Assembly: GCF_017968885.1 (NCBI RefSeq)
Contig: NZ_CP072913.1
Coordinates: 1,968,001 to 2,032,000, forward strand
DNA from: Pseudomonas sp. Tri1
Lineage (GTDB): Bacteria > Pseudomonadota > Gammaproteobacteria > Pseudomonadales > Pseudomonadaceae
Direction: 5' to 3'
Length of the DNA stretch: 64,000 nucleotides
Shown here: positions 1 to 7,083 of the stretch, piece by piece
How the letters are laid out: the number at the start of each line of letters is the position of its first letter
How positions within the stretch are numbered: the stretch's first letter is position 1
The notes under the pieces: model-generated
Told to the model about the DNA's origin: nothing
The model's database searches: none
The model's input: only the letters and a program-made list of their open reading frames with translations
Program-made: the position numbers and the translations under genes

Positions 1-1068
1 CGCGATCCGCAACACGTGAAGATCCAGACCAAGACCCAGACCGTTACCGCGATCGAGCAGGCTCACCTGCTGGTTCACGCTGACCAGAAGACCTCGGCTG
101 TATTGAGCCTGCTGGAAGTCGAGGATTTCGACGCCCTGATCATGTTCGTACGCACCAAGCAAGCGACCCTGGACCTGGCCAGCGCCCTGGAAGCCAAGGG
201 CTACAAAGCCGCTGCGCTGAACGGTGACATTGCCCAGAACCAGCGTGAGCGCGTGATCGAATCCCTCAAGGATGGCCGTCTGGACATCGTTGTGGCTACC
301 GACGTCGCTGCCCGTGGCCTGGACGTTCCGCGCATCACCCACGTGTTCAACGTGGACATGCCGTACGATCCGGAATCCTACGTTCACCGTATCGGCCGTA
401 CCGGCCGTGCCGGTCGCGAAGGTCGTGCACTGCTGCTGGTCACCCCGCGTGAGCGCCGCATGCTGCAAGTGATCGAGCGTGTGACTGGTCAAAAGGTTGC
501 CGAAGTTCGCCTGCCGGATGCCCAGGCCGTTCTCGATGCGCGCATCAAGAAACTGACCAACAGCCTGTCGCCGCTGGTGGCTGACGCCGAATCGACTCAC
601 GGTGATCTGTTGGATCGCCTGACCGCCGACATCGGTTGCACCCCGCGTGCCCTGGCCGCTGCACTGTTGCGCAAGGCCACCAACGGCCAGGCGCTGACCC
701 TGGCGGCGATTGAGAAGGAACGTCCTCTGGTGCCGAACAGCGCGCCGCGTGGCGACCGTCCTGAGCGTACCGGTGATCGTCCGGACCGTGGTGATCGTGA
801 GCGTCGTGCGCCGATCCCGCTGGCCGAAGGCCGTGCTCGCTGCCGTACCGCGCTGGGCGCTCGTGATGGCATCGCTGCCAAGAACCTGCTGGGGGCCATC
901 CTCAACGAAGGCGGTCTGGCGCGTGAAGCCATCGGTCGTATCCAGGTGCGTGACAGCTTCAGCCTGGTGGAACTGCCGGAAGATGGTCTGGAGCGTCTGC
1001 TGACCAAACTGAAGGACACTCGCGTGGCCGGCAAGCAGCTCAAGCTGCGTCGTTATCGCGAAGATTGA
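1..1068 (+). CDS. deaD: DEAD-box ATP-dependent RNA helicase, DeaD/CsdA type (3' part)
   Basis: The open frame runs in from the left edge, so the N-terminal RecA-like domain (Walker A, DEAD box) lies outside the window. What remains is RecA domain 2 with motif IV (residues FVRT), motif V (ATDVAARGLD) and motif VI (HRIGRTGRAGR). An Arg/Asp-rich linker near codons 240-265 and a C-terminal DbpA-type RNA-binding domain (about codons 275-350) follow. Helicases of this type unwind structured RNA during ribosome assembly and mRNA decay, especially in the cold; that role is family knowledge. The gene ends 28 bases before a strong intrinsic terminator, which suggests it is the last gene of its transcript. 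The DeaD/CsdA assignment rests on the RNA-binding tail; other DEAD-box paralogues share the helicase core. Confidence 0.9.
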   Translation, partial: RDPQHVKIQTKTQTVTAIEQAHLLVHADQKTSAVLSLLEVEDFDALIMFVRTKQATLDLASALEAKGYKAAALNGDIAQNQRERVIESLKDGRLDIVVATDVAARGLDVPRITHVFNVDMPYDPESYVHRIGRTGRAGREGRALLLVTPRERRMLQVIERVTGQKVAEVRLPDAQAVLDARIKKLTNSLSPLVADAESTHGDLLDRLTADIGCTPRALAAALLRKATNGQALTLAAIEKERPLVPNSAPRGDRPERTGDRPDRGDRERRAPIPLAEGRARCRTALGARDGIAAKNLLGAILNEGGLAREAIGRIQVRDSFSLVELPEDGLERLLTKLKDTRVAGKQLKLRRYRED

Positions 1069-1096
1069 TCGGCTTGCGGGCTGATTGATCGAACAT

Positions 1097-1127
1097 AAAA
1101 AATCCCCGACTGGTTCGGGGATTTTTT
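1097..1127 (+). terminator. Intrinsic terminator after the helicase gene
   Basis: A 13-bp perfect stem (AAAAAATCCCCGA with TCGGGGATTTTTT) closes a 5-base loop, giving a T-tract on either strand. It lies just downstream of the helicase stop. Confidence 0.9.
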
Positions 1128-1172
1128 ATGCCTGTCGTTTGATGTTTTTTCAGGGAGAGCGGGGGGAGTCCA

Positions 1173-1235
1173 ATCGCGAGCAGGCTCGCTCCCACAGGGG
1201 TTCAGGTCCAATGTGGGAGCGAGCCTGCTCGCGAT
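1173..1235. repeat. REPIN: two inverted REP elements
   Basis: Two 24-base REP units (1173-1196 and 1212-1235) are arranged head to head. Each carries the core GCGAGCAGGCTCGC. The same unit recurs near 2.8, 18.6, 38.3, 46.0, 59.9 and 60.9 kb. It lies between the convergent 3' ends of the helicase and dioxygenase genes, the usual setting for these elements in fluorescent pseudomonads. Confidence 0.9.
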
Positions 1236-1253
1236 TGAGGACGACTCGGTCCA

Positions 1254-2021
1254 TCAGTCAAACCGATAGATGTCCATCCCCAGCGTCCCCATCGTGAACC
1301 CTGTATGGGCAACGCTGAATTTCCCACCCGCCCCCCGGGCGAAATACAGCGGCAACAAATGCTCGTCACTGGGGTGGCTGCGCACAGCGTTCGGCGCCTG
1401 GTGCCGGTAGTCATGCAGCGCGGCCTCATCGTCGTCGGCCAGCTTCTCAACCATCCAATCGCGAAAGGCTTTCGCCCAGGGCTCGATGTTTGCGGGGCTG
1501 GCGTGCCAGTCCAGATCGCGCAAGTTATGAGTGATGCTGCCGGAGCCGATCAGCAGGACACCCTGCTGGCGCAGGCTCGCCAGGGCATGGCCAACCTGCG
1601 TCTGCAATGTCGGCCCCTGGCGACTGGGCAAGGAAACCTGCACCACCGGGATGTCGGCTTCGGGGTACATCAAGGACAGTGGCACCCAGACGCCATGATC
1701 GGACGGTCGTTGAGGGTCGAGGCGGGCCGGTAGATGTGCGGTATTAAGCAGGTCTGCCACTTGCGCCGCCAGTTGCGGATTGCCTGGCGCGGGATACTGC
1801 ACCTCGTACAGTGCCGGTGGGAAGCCGCCGAAGTCGTGCCAGGTGGACGGTTGCGGGTTCGCGCTGACCAACAGTTCACTGCTTTCCCAGTGGGCGGACA
1901 CGATGACGATGGCGGTGGGGCGGGGCAGTTGAGCGGCCAGGCGAGCCAGTGCCGGGCCGCTGTCGCCGGGTTCCAGGGCCAGCATGGGTGAACCATGGGA
2001 GATAAACAGGCTAGGCAGCAT
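1254..2021 (-). CDS. DODA-type extradiol aromatic ring-opening dioxygenase (LigB/YgiD family)
   Basis: This 255-residue protein matches the single-chain class III extradiol dioxygenases typified by E. coli YgiD (4,5-DOPA dioxygenase). The likely metal and active-site histidines are visible in order: SHGSP near the N-terminus, SAHWE around residue 45, DHGVW around residue 110, and GSITHN around residue 170. The start was set at the ATG at 2021 because AGGAG lies about 9 bases upstream; the open frame continues 13 codons further without a better ribosome site. The family cleaves catechol-type rings using a non-haem metal, but the physiological substrate is unknown. The gene faces away from tpm, with an AT-rich shared upstream region (about 2060-2115) that probably holds both promoters. 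Confidence 0.85.
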   Translation of the reverse strand: MLPSLFISHGSPMLALEPGDSGPALARLAAQLPRPTAIVIVSAHWESSELLVSANPQPSTWHDFGGFPPALYEVQYPAPGNPQLAAQVADLLNTAHLPARLDPQRPSDHGVWVPLSLMYPEADIPVVQVSLPSRQGPTLQTQVGHALASLRQQGVLLIGSGSITHNLRDLDWHASPANIEPWAKAFRDWMVEKLADDDEAALHDYRHQAPNAVRSHPSDEHLLPLYFARGAGGKFSVAHTGFTMGTLGMDIYRFD

Positions 2022-2124
2022 GAACGGACTCCTGAGCGTTAAGATGTGGTCATCTTCCATCAGGGCAATGATCTAAATCTAATATAAGTTTTAACCCGTT
2101 TTGATCGAATTTTTGGAGTGAATC

Positions 2125-2778
2125 ATGGAGCCTGAGTTCTGGCACAAGCGCTGGTCATCGAACCAGATTGGCTTTCACTTGCCGCAGGTGAACCCCTACC
2201 TGCAACGTTTCTGGCCATCATTGGGGTTGGAGCGGGGCAGTCGAGTATTGGTGCCCTTGTGCGGGAAAAGTCTGGATTTGTTGTGGCTCGCCCATCAGGG
2301 ATATTCGGTGCTGGGCGTGGAACTGTCGGAAAAAGCCACGGCTGATTTTTTCCTTGAGCACCAGCTTGAGCCGAGCGTGAGTGAAGAAGGTGCGTTCAAG
2401 GTGTTTCGGGCCGGGGATATCGAAATCCGCTGCGGTGATTTCTTTGCCTTGGGTGCTGCGGACGTGGCCGATTGCGCGGCGTTGTACGACCGCGCTGCAT
2501 TGATCGCCTTGCCTGTGACGATGCGAGAGCGGTATGTGGCCCATTTGCAGAAGATCTTGCCCGCGTGCGTTGGGCTGTTGATTACCCTGGATTACAACCA
2601 GGATGAAATGCCCGGGCCACCTTTCTCCGTAGGAAATGATGAGGTGCTACGGCTGCTGGGTAATGCCTGGCGGCTGGAGGTATTGCAGGAACAGGATGTG
2701 CTGGGAGAAAGCTGGAAGTTCTTGCAGGCTGGGGTGACGAGGCTGGATGAGCGGGTGTATCGGGTTTCCAAAGGTTGA
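2125..2778 (+). CDS. tpm: Thiopurine S-methyltransferase
   Basis: The 217-residue product begins [10 protein letters not shown], the hallmark of bacterial TPMT. It has the class I methyltransferase glycine motif as [15 protein letters not shown] (about residues 42-57) and the acidic loop VELSEKA. The family transfers methyl groups from S-adenosylmethionine to thiopurines and, in pseudomonads, has been linked to methylation of selenium and tellurium compounds. It is a cytosolic enzyme, and its length matches the family. The ATG is preceded by TTGGAG at suitable spacing. A REP pair follows the stop codon, and no other gene appears to be cotranscribed with it. Confidence 0.92.
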   Translation: MEPEFWHKRWSSNQIGFHLPQVNPYLQRFWPSLGLERGSRVLVPLCGKSLDLLWLAHQGYSVLGVELSEKATADFFLEHQLEPSVSEEGAFKVFRAGDIEIRCGDFFALGAADVADCAALYDRAALIALPVTMRERYVAHLQKILPACVGLLITLDYNQDEMPGPPFSVGNDEVLRLLGNAWRLEVLQEQDVLGESWKFLQAGVTRLDERVYRVSKG

Positions 2779-2799
2779 AGCGTTGTTTGTACTGGCACC

Positions 2800-2892
2800 A
2801 TCGCGAGCAAGTCGTTCCCACAGTTGATCGGCTGTGAACAATGAACCCGTGTCCACCGAAGATTCCTGTGGGAGCGAGCTTGCTCGCGATGG
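2800..2892. repeat. REPIN, one arm degenerate
   Basis: An inverted REP pair: the left arm (2800-2822) has lost part of the core stem, while the right arm (2867-2892) is canonical. It sits between the convergent ends of tpm and htpX. Confidence 0.8.
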
Positions 2893-2923
2893 CGTCAGGC
2901 CTGGCGCACCTAAACCAGCAGAC

Positions 2924-2949
2924 AAAAAAGCCCGCATTTCTGCGGGCTT
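2924..2949 (-). terminator. Intrinsic terminator of htpX
   Basis: A 9-bp stem, AAGCCCGCA with TGCGGGCTT, is followed on the minus strand by a run of T. It lies 20 bases beyond the htpX stop. Confidence 0.88.
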
Positions 2950-2968
2950 CTCTTGATGCTAGAACCTG

Positions 2969-3856
2969 TCAGCCGCGACGACGCAGGGCGTCGATGCGCT
3001 CTTCCAGTGGCGGGTGGCTCATGAACATGCGAGCCAGGCCCTGCTTGACGCCGCCGTTGATGCCAAAGGCGTTCAGGGTGTCGGGCATGTGAACTGGCAG
3101 GCCTTGCTCGGCACGCAGGCGTTGCAGGGCGCCGATCATGGCGCTGGTGCCAGCCAGGCGTGCGCCGGCGTCGTCAGCCCGGAACTCGCGCTTGCGCGAG
3201 AACCACATGACGATGGCGCTGGCGAGGATGCCCAGTACCAGCTCGGCAAAGATGGTCGCCACGTAGTAGGCGATCCCCTGGCCTTCTTCATTCTTGAAGA
3301 TCACCTTGTCGACGAAGTTGCCGATGATGCGGGCAAAGAACATTACGAAGGTGTTCACCACGCCCTGGATCAATGCCAGGGTCACCATGTCGCCGTTGGC
3401 GACGTGGCCGATCTCGTGGGCCAGCACGGCCTTGACTTCATCGGGTGAAAACCGCTCGAGCAGACCCTGGCTGACTGCGACCAGTGCGTCGTTCTTGTTC
3501 CAGCCGGTGGCGAAGGCGTTGGCCTCGTAGGCCGGGAAAATCCCGACTTCCGGCATTTTGATACCGGCTTCGCGAGACAACTGTTCGACGGTCTGCAGCA
3601 GCCATTGTTCATGGCGAGTGCGCGGCTGGCTGATGATCTGGGTGCTGGTGCTCATCTTCGCCATCCACTTGGAGATGAACAGCGAGAACAGGGAACCGGC
3701 GAAACCGAACACCGCACAGAAGATCAGCAGCTGATTGAGGTTGAGGTCAACCCCGTTGGCCGCCATGAACCCGTTGAAGCCAAAAAGGCTCAGGGTGATG
3801 CTGGCAATCAGCACGACCGCCAGGTTAGTGGCCAAAAACAGCAGGATGCGCATCAT
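2969..3856 (-). CDS. htpX: Membrane zinc protease HtpX
   Basis: The 295-residue integral membrane protease of the M48 family degrades misfolded inner-membrane proteins alongside FtsH. Two transmembrane segments lie at the N-terminus (about residues 4-22 and 38-58). The zinc motif HEIGH is near residue 146, and the third zinc ligand region (EFRADDAGA) is near residue 225. Two more hydrophobic segments lie between about residues 155 and 215. The C-terminal SHPPLEERI is typical. The start has TGAGGAG upstream. It is monocistronic, with its own terminator. On the minus strand upstream there is a TATATA-containing -10-like stretch, but I cannot identify a heat-shock promoter with confidence. Confidence 0.95.
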   Translation of the reverse strand: MMRILLFLATNLAVVLIASITLSLFGFNGFMAANGVDLNLNQLLIFCAVFGFAGSLFSLFISKWMAKMSTSTQIISQPRTRHEQWLLQTVEQLSREAGIKMPEVGIFPAYEANAFATGWNKNDALVAVSQGLLERFSPDEVKAVLAHEIGHVANGDMVTLALIQGVVNTFVMFFARIIGNFVDKVIFKNEEGQGIAYYVATIFAELVLGILASAIVMWFSRKREFRADDAGARLAGTSAMIGALQRLRAEQGLPVHMPDTLNAFGINGGVKQGLARMFMSHPPLEERIDALRRRG

Positions 3857-4158
3857 GGTGGTGGAAATCTCCTCATGCTAAAAATGTAGCGTTATGCGGG
3901 GTATATAAGGTGCTGCCGCAGGCTATTCAACTCGTCGACTATTTCAAACTGTGTCCTACAGGCGTCCTAAATGATTGAAAGACTTTTCTGAAAGTGACCG
4001 TGGAAAAGAAATATGGCGCCTATCCCCCGTGAACGTTGAGCCCGGATGCCCGGCGGCTGCTCAGCCCCTAGTGTAGAAGGCTTGCCAAAAGCGGCGCAGC
4101 GGATATGTTGCTGAATCAAACAGCGTGCGAGGCGAGGACTTCTCGCACGCTGCCCGGC
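3857..4158. other. Intergenic region between htpX and the aminotransferase gene
   Basis: This 302-base stretch holds the htpX promoter region (nearest 150 bases, AT-richer) and the aminotransferase terminator (4121-4152). Small frames overlapping its edges show no recognisable protein. I see nothing else. Confidence 0.6.
4121..4152 (-). terminator. Probable terminator of the aminotransferase gene
   Basis: An 11-bp perfect stem (CAGCGTGCGAG with CTCGCACGCTG) lies directly after the gene's stop on the minus strand. Only a short T-rich tail (TTTGATT) follows, so termination may be partial. Confidence 0.65.
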
Positions 4159-5370
4159 TTATTGGCGATAGGATTTGAGGAAGTTGCCGATCCGGCCGAT
4201 GGCCTGGTCCAGGTCATCGACCCGCGGCAGGGTCACGACGCGGAAGTGATCCGGCCACGGCCAGTTGAACGCGGTGCCTTGGACCACCAGCAGCTTCTCG
4301 GACAGCAGCAGGTCGAGTACGAATTTTTCATCGTTATGGATCGGGCAGATCTTCGGGTCGATCCGCGGGAAGGCATACAGCGCGCCCATCGGCTTGACGC
4401 AACTGACACCGGGAATGTCGTTGAGCAGTTCCCAGGTGCGATTACGTTGTTCCAGCAGGCGGCCCTGGGGCAGGACCAGGTCATTGATGCTTTGGTAGCC
4501 GCCCAGCGCCGTCTGGATCGCGTGCTGGCTCGGGACGTTGGCACACAGGCGCATGTTGGCCAGCATGTCGATGCCTTCGATATAGCTCTGGGCGTGATGC
4601 TTGGGGCCGGTAATGACGATCCAGCCTGAGCGGAACCCCGCTACCCGATAGGATTTGGACAGACCGTTGAAGGTCAGGCACAGCAGGTCCGGCGCCAGGG
4701 ATGCGGTGCAGATGTGCACGGCATCGTCGTAGAGGATCTTGTCGTAGATCTCGTCGGAAAACACCACCAGGTTGTGCTGACGGGCCAATTCCAACATGCC
4801 CAGCAGCACTTCCCTGGAGTAGACCGCGCCGGTCGGGTTGTTCGGGTTGATGATCACCAGCGCCTTGGTATTGGGCGTGATCTTGGCCTTGATGTCCGCC
4901 AGGTCAGGAAACCAGTTGGCTTGTTCATCGCACAGGTAATGCACCGGGTTGCCGCCGGACAGGCTTACGGCGGCGGTCCACAATGGATAGTCCGGCGCCG
5001 GCACCAGCACTTCATCGCCGTTGTTGAGCAGGGCCTGCATCGACATCACGATCAGCTCGGACACGCCGTTACCCAGGTAGATGTCCTCGATGCCGACGCC
5101 TTCGACCTGCTTCTGCTGGTAGTACTGCATCACGGCCTTGCGGGCGCTGAACAGACCCTTGGAGTCGCTGTAGCCCTGGGCGGTCGGCAGGTTGCGGATG
5201 ACGTCCTGGAGAATTTCATCGGGCGCTTCGAAACCAAAGGGTGCCGGGTTGCCGATGTTCAGCTTGAGGATGCGATGGCCTTCCTCTTCCAGGCGTTTGG
5301 CGTGCTTGAGCACCGGGCCGCGAATGTCGTAGCAGACGTTGGCGAGCTTGTTCGATTTGCTGACCTGCAT
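4159..5370 (-). CDS. alaA: Pyridoxal-phosphate aminotransferase, alanine transaminase AlaA type
   Basis: This 403-residue fold-type I aminotransferase closely resembles E. coli AlaA (YfbQ), which makes alanine from pyruvate and glutamate. The start at 5370 gives the family N-terminus (MQVSKSNKLANVCYDIRGP). The open frame continues about 130 codons upstream, but that extension runs opposite msrB and has no family similarity. Visible motifs are NIGNPAPFGFEAP (residues 38-50), NPNNPTGAVYS near residue 180, FSDEIYDK near residue 207, and the PLP lysine in NGLSKSYR near residue 240. It is divergent from msrB, with a 220-base shared upstream region, and ends at its own stem-loop. The exact amino acid specificity cannot be read from sequence. 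Confidence 0.87.
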   Translation of the reverse strand: MQVSKSNKLANVCYDIRGPVLKHAKRLEEEGHRILKLNIGNPAPFGFEAPDEILQDVIRNLPTAQGYSDSKGLFSARKAVMQYYQQKQVEGVGIEDIYLGNGVSELIVMSMQALLNNGDEVLVPAPDYPLWTAAVSLSGGNPVHYLCDEQANWFPDLADIKAKITPNTKALVIINPNNPTGAVYSREVLLGMLELARQHNLVVFSDEIYDKILYDDAVHICTASLAPDLLCLTFNGLSKSYRVAGFRSGWIVITGPKHHAQSYIEGIDMLANMRLCANVPSQHAIQTALGGYQSINDLVLPQGRLLEQRNRTWELLNDIPGVSCVKPMGALYAFPRIDPKICPIHNDEKFVLDLLLSEKLLVVQGTAFNWPWPDHFRVVTLPRVDDLDQAIGRIGNFLKSYRQ

Positions 5371-5590
5371 GGCGATGTGTTCCCGAAAATGAACGATCCA
5401 GGCGGCGTATGAACTACCGTACTGGGGATCCTGCGTCTGTGCCCAGGCCTGACGCGGTACATGCGTCACAATCCGTTTGAATGCGCATGACGTGACTGCC
5501 AGACTGGCGCCTGACGAGGCGCAATCATACGTGCCGCCCGATCTGCGGAAAAGCGTCGGATCGGGCTTTTTCAATTGCCGAGGTAGGACG

Positions 5591-5986
5591 ATGGAAAAGT
5601 TGCAGAAAACCCTTGAAGAATGGCGGGACATGCTCGACCCGGAGCAGTACAACGTCTGTCGGTTGAAGGGCACTGAGCGGCCATTTTCCGGTAAATACAA
5701 CGCGACCAAGACCGACGGTGTATACCACTGCATCTGCTGCAACGAGCCGCTGTTCGATTCGCAGACCAAATTCGATTCCGGCTGTGGCTGGCCGAGTTTC
5801 TACGCGCCGATCGAAGGCAGAGCGGTGGTGGAAGTGCGCGATGTCAGCCACGGCATGATCCGCACTGAAGTGGTCTGCGCAAAATGCGATGCTCACTTGG
5901 GCCATGTCTTCCCAGACGGCCCGCCGCCTACTGGGCTGCGTTACTGCATCAACTCGGTATGCCTGGACCTCGTGCCCCGCGATTGA
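5591..5986 (+). CDS. msrB: Peptide methionine-(R)-sulfoxide reductase MsrB
   Basis: The 131-residue cytosolic enzyme reduces methionine-R-sulfoxide in oxidised proteins. It carries the two zinc-binding CxxC pairs (CICC near residue 46 and CAKC near residue 95), the substrate pocket GCGWPSF, and the C-terminal RYCINS with the catalytic cysteine. The ATG at 5591 is preceded by GAGG, 7 bases away. The frame is open about 38 codons further upstream, but that stretch has no family similarity. It is followed by the glutathione peroxidase-ospR operon, but a hairpin lies between them, so it is probably a separate transcript. It belongs functionally to the local group of peroxide-repair genes. Confidence 0.95.
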   Translation: MEKLQKTLEEWRDMLDPEQYNVCRLKGTERPFSGKYNATKTDGVYHCICCNEPLFDSQTKFDSGCGWPSFYAPIEGRAVVEVRDVSHGMIRTEVVCAKCDAHLGHVFPDGPPPTGLRYCINSVCLDLVPRD

Positions 5987-5988
5987 GC

Positions 5989-6021
5989 CCTGTGGCGAGG
6001 GGCAAATCCCCTCGCCACAGG
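5989..6021 (+). repeat. CTGTGGCGAGG-type palindrome after msrB, terminator-like
   Basis: A 14-bp perfect inverted repeat (CCTGTGGCGAGGGG with its complement) closes a 5-base loop directly after the msrB stop. It belongs to a second repeat family, also seen at 20133, 41260 and in part at 35309. It could stop or stabilise the msrB transcript, but no T-tract follows. Confidence 0.75.
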
Positions 6022-6065
6022 TTTGTGTTGGTCGGCAGATCAACGGGGCCAACGCTGTCGCTTCA

Positions 6066-6095
6066 AACAATTAAATTGCACACAATTGAATCGTT
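6066..6095. promoter_or_regulatory. OhrR/OspR-type operator upstream of gpx-ospR
   Basis: A perfect CAATT-A-AATTG palindrome (6068-6078) is followed 4 bases later by a second, imperfect copy, CAATTGAATCG. The tandem arrangement and sequence match the Bacillus subtilis ohrA operator, as I remember it, at about 24 of 30 positions. It lies about 40 bases before a peroxidase gene cotranscribed with an OhrR-family regulator, so autoregulation is likely. Confidence 0.8.
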
Positions 6096-6136
6096 CGCTA
6101 TCTTCGGCGTCCATCCCATGACTGCCGAGCCTTGCC

Positions 6137-6622
6137 ATGAGCGACAACCTGCTGAGCATCCCGTGCACCACCATCACCGGTGAGCAAAAGACCCTCGCCG
6201 ATTTCGCCGGCAAGGCTGTACTTGTCGTCAATACCGCCAGCCAGTGCGGGTTCACCCCTCAATACAAGGGCCTGGAGGCGCTGTGGCAGACCTACAAGGA
6301 CCAGGGACTGGTCGTGCTGGGCTTTCCCTGCAATCAGTTCGGCAAGCAGGAGCCGGGCAACGAAGGGGCGATATCCGAGTTCTGTGAACTGAACTTCGGC
6401 GTGAGTTTCCCGCTGTTCAAGAAAATCGAGGTCAACGGGGCCAATGCCCATCCCCTGTTTGTCCAGTTGAAGCGCCGGGCGCCGGGCGTGCTGGGCTCCA
6501 AAGGGATCAAGTGGAATTTCACCAAGTTCCTGATTGGCAAGGACGGCCAGGTGGTCAAGCGTTTTGCCCCAACCACCAAGCCTCAGGAACTGACTGGCGA
6601 GATCGAAGCGCTGCTCAAATGA
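6137..6622 (+). CDS. Glutathione peroxidase family thiol peroxidase
   Basis: The 161-residue thioredoxin-fold peroxidase reduces organic hydroperoxides. The peroxidatic residue is a cysteine, not selenocysteine, in NTASQCGFTPQY near residue 36. The other family signatures are LGFPCNQFGKQEPG (residues 61-74) and WNFTKFLIGKDG (about residue 128), which supply the catalytic Gln, Trp and Asn. There is no signal peptide, so it acts in the cytosol. It overlaps the next gene, an OhrR-family repressor, by 4 bases, and both lie behind the operator at 6066-6095. The same gene pair in P. aeruginosa is, to my recollection, PA2826-ospR. I saw no strong ribosome site before the ATG. Confidence 0.9.
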   Translation: MSDNLLSIPCTTITGEQKTLADFAGKAVLVVNTASQCGFTPQYKGLEALWQTYKDQGLVVLGFPCNQFGKQEPGNEGAISEFCELNFGVSFPLFKKIEVNGANAHPLFVQLKRRAPGVLGSKGIKWNFTKFLIGKDGQVVKRFAPTTKPQELTGEIEALLK

Positions 6623-7083
6623 ATGAGATGTCAGTCGATTCGCTAAAGCTTGACAGCCAATTGTGCTTCAAGCTGTACGCCGCGTCCCGGGCGGTGATCC
6701 GTGGCTACAAGCCGATGTTGGATCAGCTCGGCCTGACTTATCCGCAATACCTGGCGATGCTGGTGCTGTGGGAGTGGCAGGAGACCGCGCCGGAACAACC
6801 AACGGTCAAGGCCCTGGGCGAGCGGTTGTCGCTGGATTCTGGCACGTTGACGCCGCTGCTCAAGCGCCTGGAACAACTGGACCTGGTGCAGCGCCAGCGT
6901 TCGGCCCGCGACGAGCGGGAGGTGCACTTGAGCCTGACGGATGCGGGGCGGGCCTTGCGTGAGCAGGTTGGCCCGCTCAAGGCTCGTCTGTTGTGCGACA
7001 GCGGGATCGATCTGGACCGCCTGGGGAGTTTGCGCGACGGTCTCGATCATCTGTTGGGGCAGATCAAAGCGCTGACGTTGTAG
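6619..7083 (+). CDS. ospR: MarR/OhrR-family peroxide-sensing repressor OspR
   Basis: The 154-residue winged-helix regulator has the OhrR reactive-cysteine context, LDSQLCFKLYAASR, near residue 14. The conserved YKPMLDQLGLTYPQYLAMLVLWEW follows in two adjoining blocks. A second cysteine (ARLLCDSG) lies near residue 128, which fits the two-cysteine type described for P. aeruginosa OspR. The DNA-reading helix region (LSLDSGTLTPLLKRLE) is intact. Oxidation of the first cysteine should release DNA and derepress the peroxidase operon. The start overlaps the peroxidase stop as ATGA; an in-frame ATG 3 codons later is also possible. Its 3' end overlaps the convergent sagS gene by 20 bases. Confidence 0.9.
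   Translation: MNEMSVDSLKLDSQLCFKLYAASRAVIRGYKPMLDQLGLTYPQYLAMLVLWEWQETAPEQPTVKALGERLSLDSGTLTPLLKRLEQLDLVQRQRSARDEREVHLSLTDAGRALREQVGPLKARLLCDSGIDLDRLGSLRDGLDHLLGQIKALTL

Noticed and set aside
3857..4000. Heat-shock (sigma-32) promoter for htpX
   Set aside because: CCCCGCAT-like and TTGAA-like elements exist on the minus strand but the spacing is too long.
4159..5769. 536-codon version of the aminotransferase
   Set aside because: The extra 133 codons run opposite msrB and lack similarity; the family N-terminus begins at 5370.
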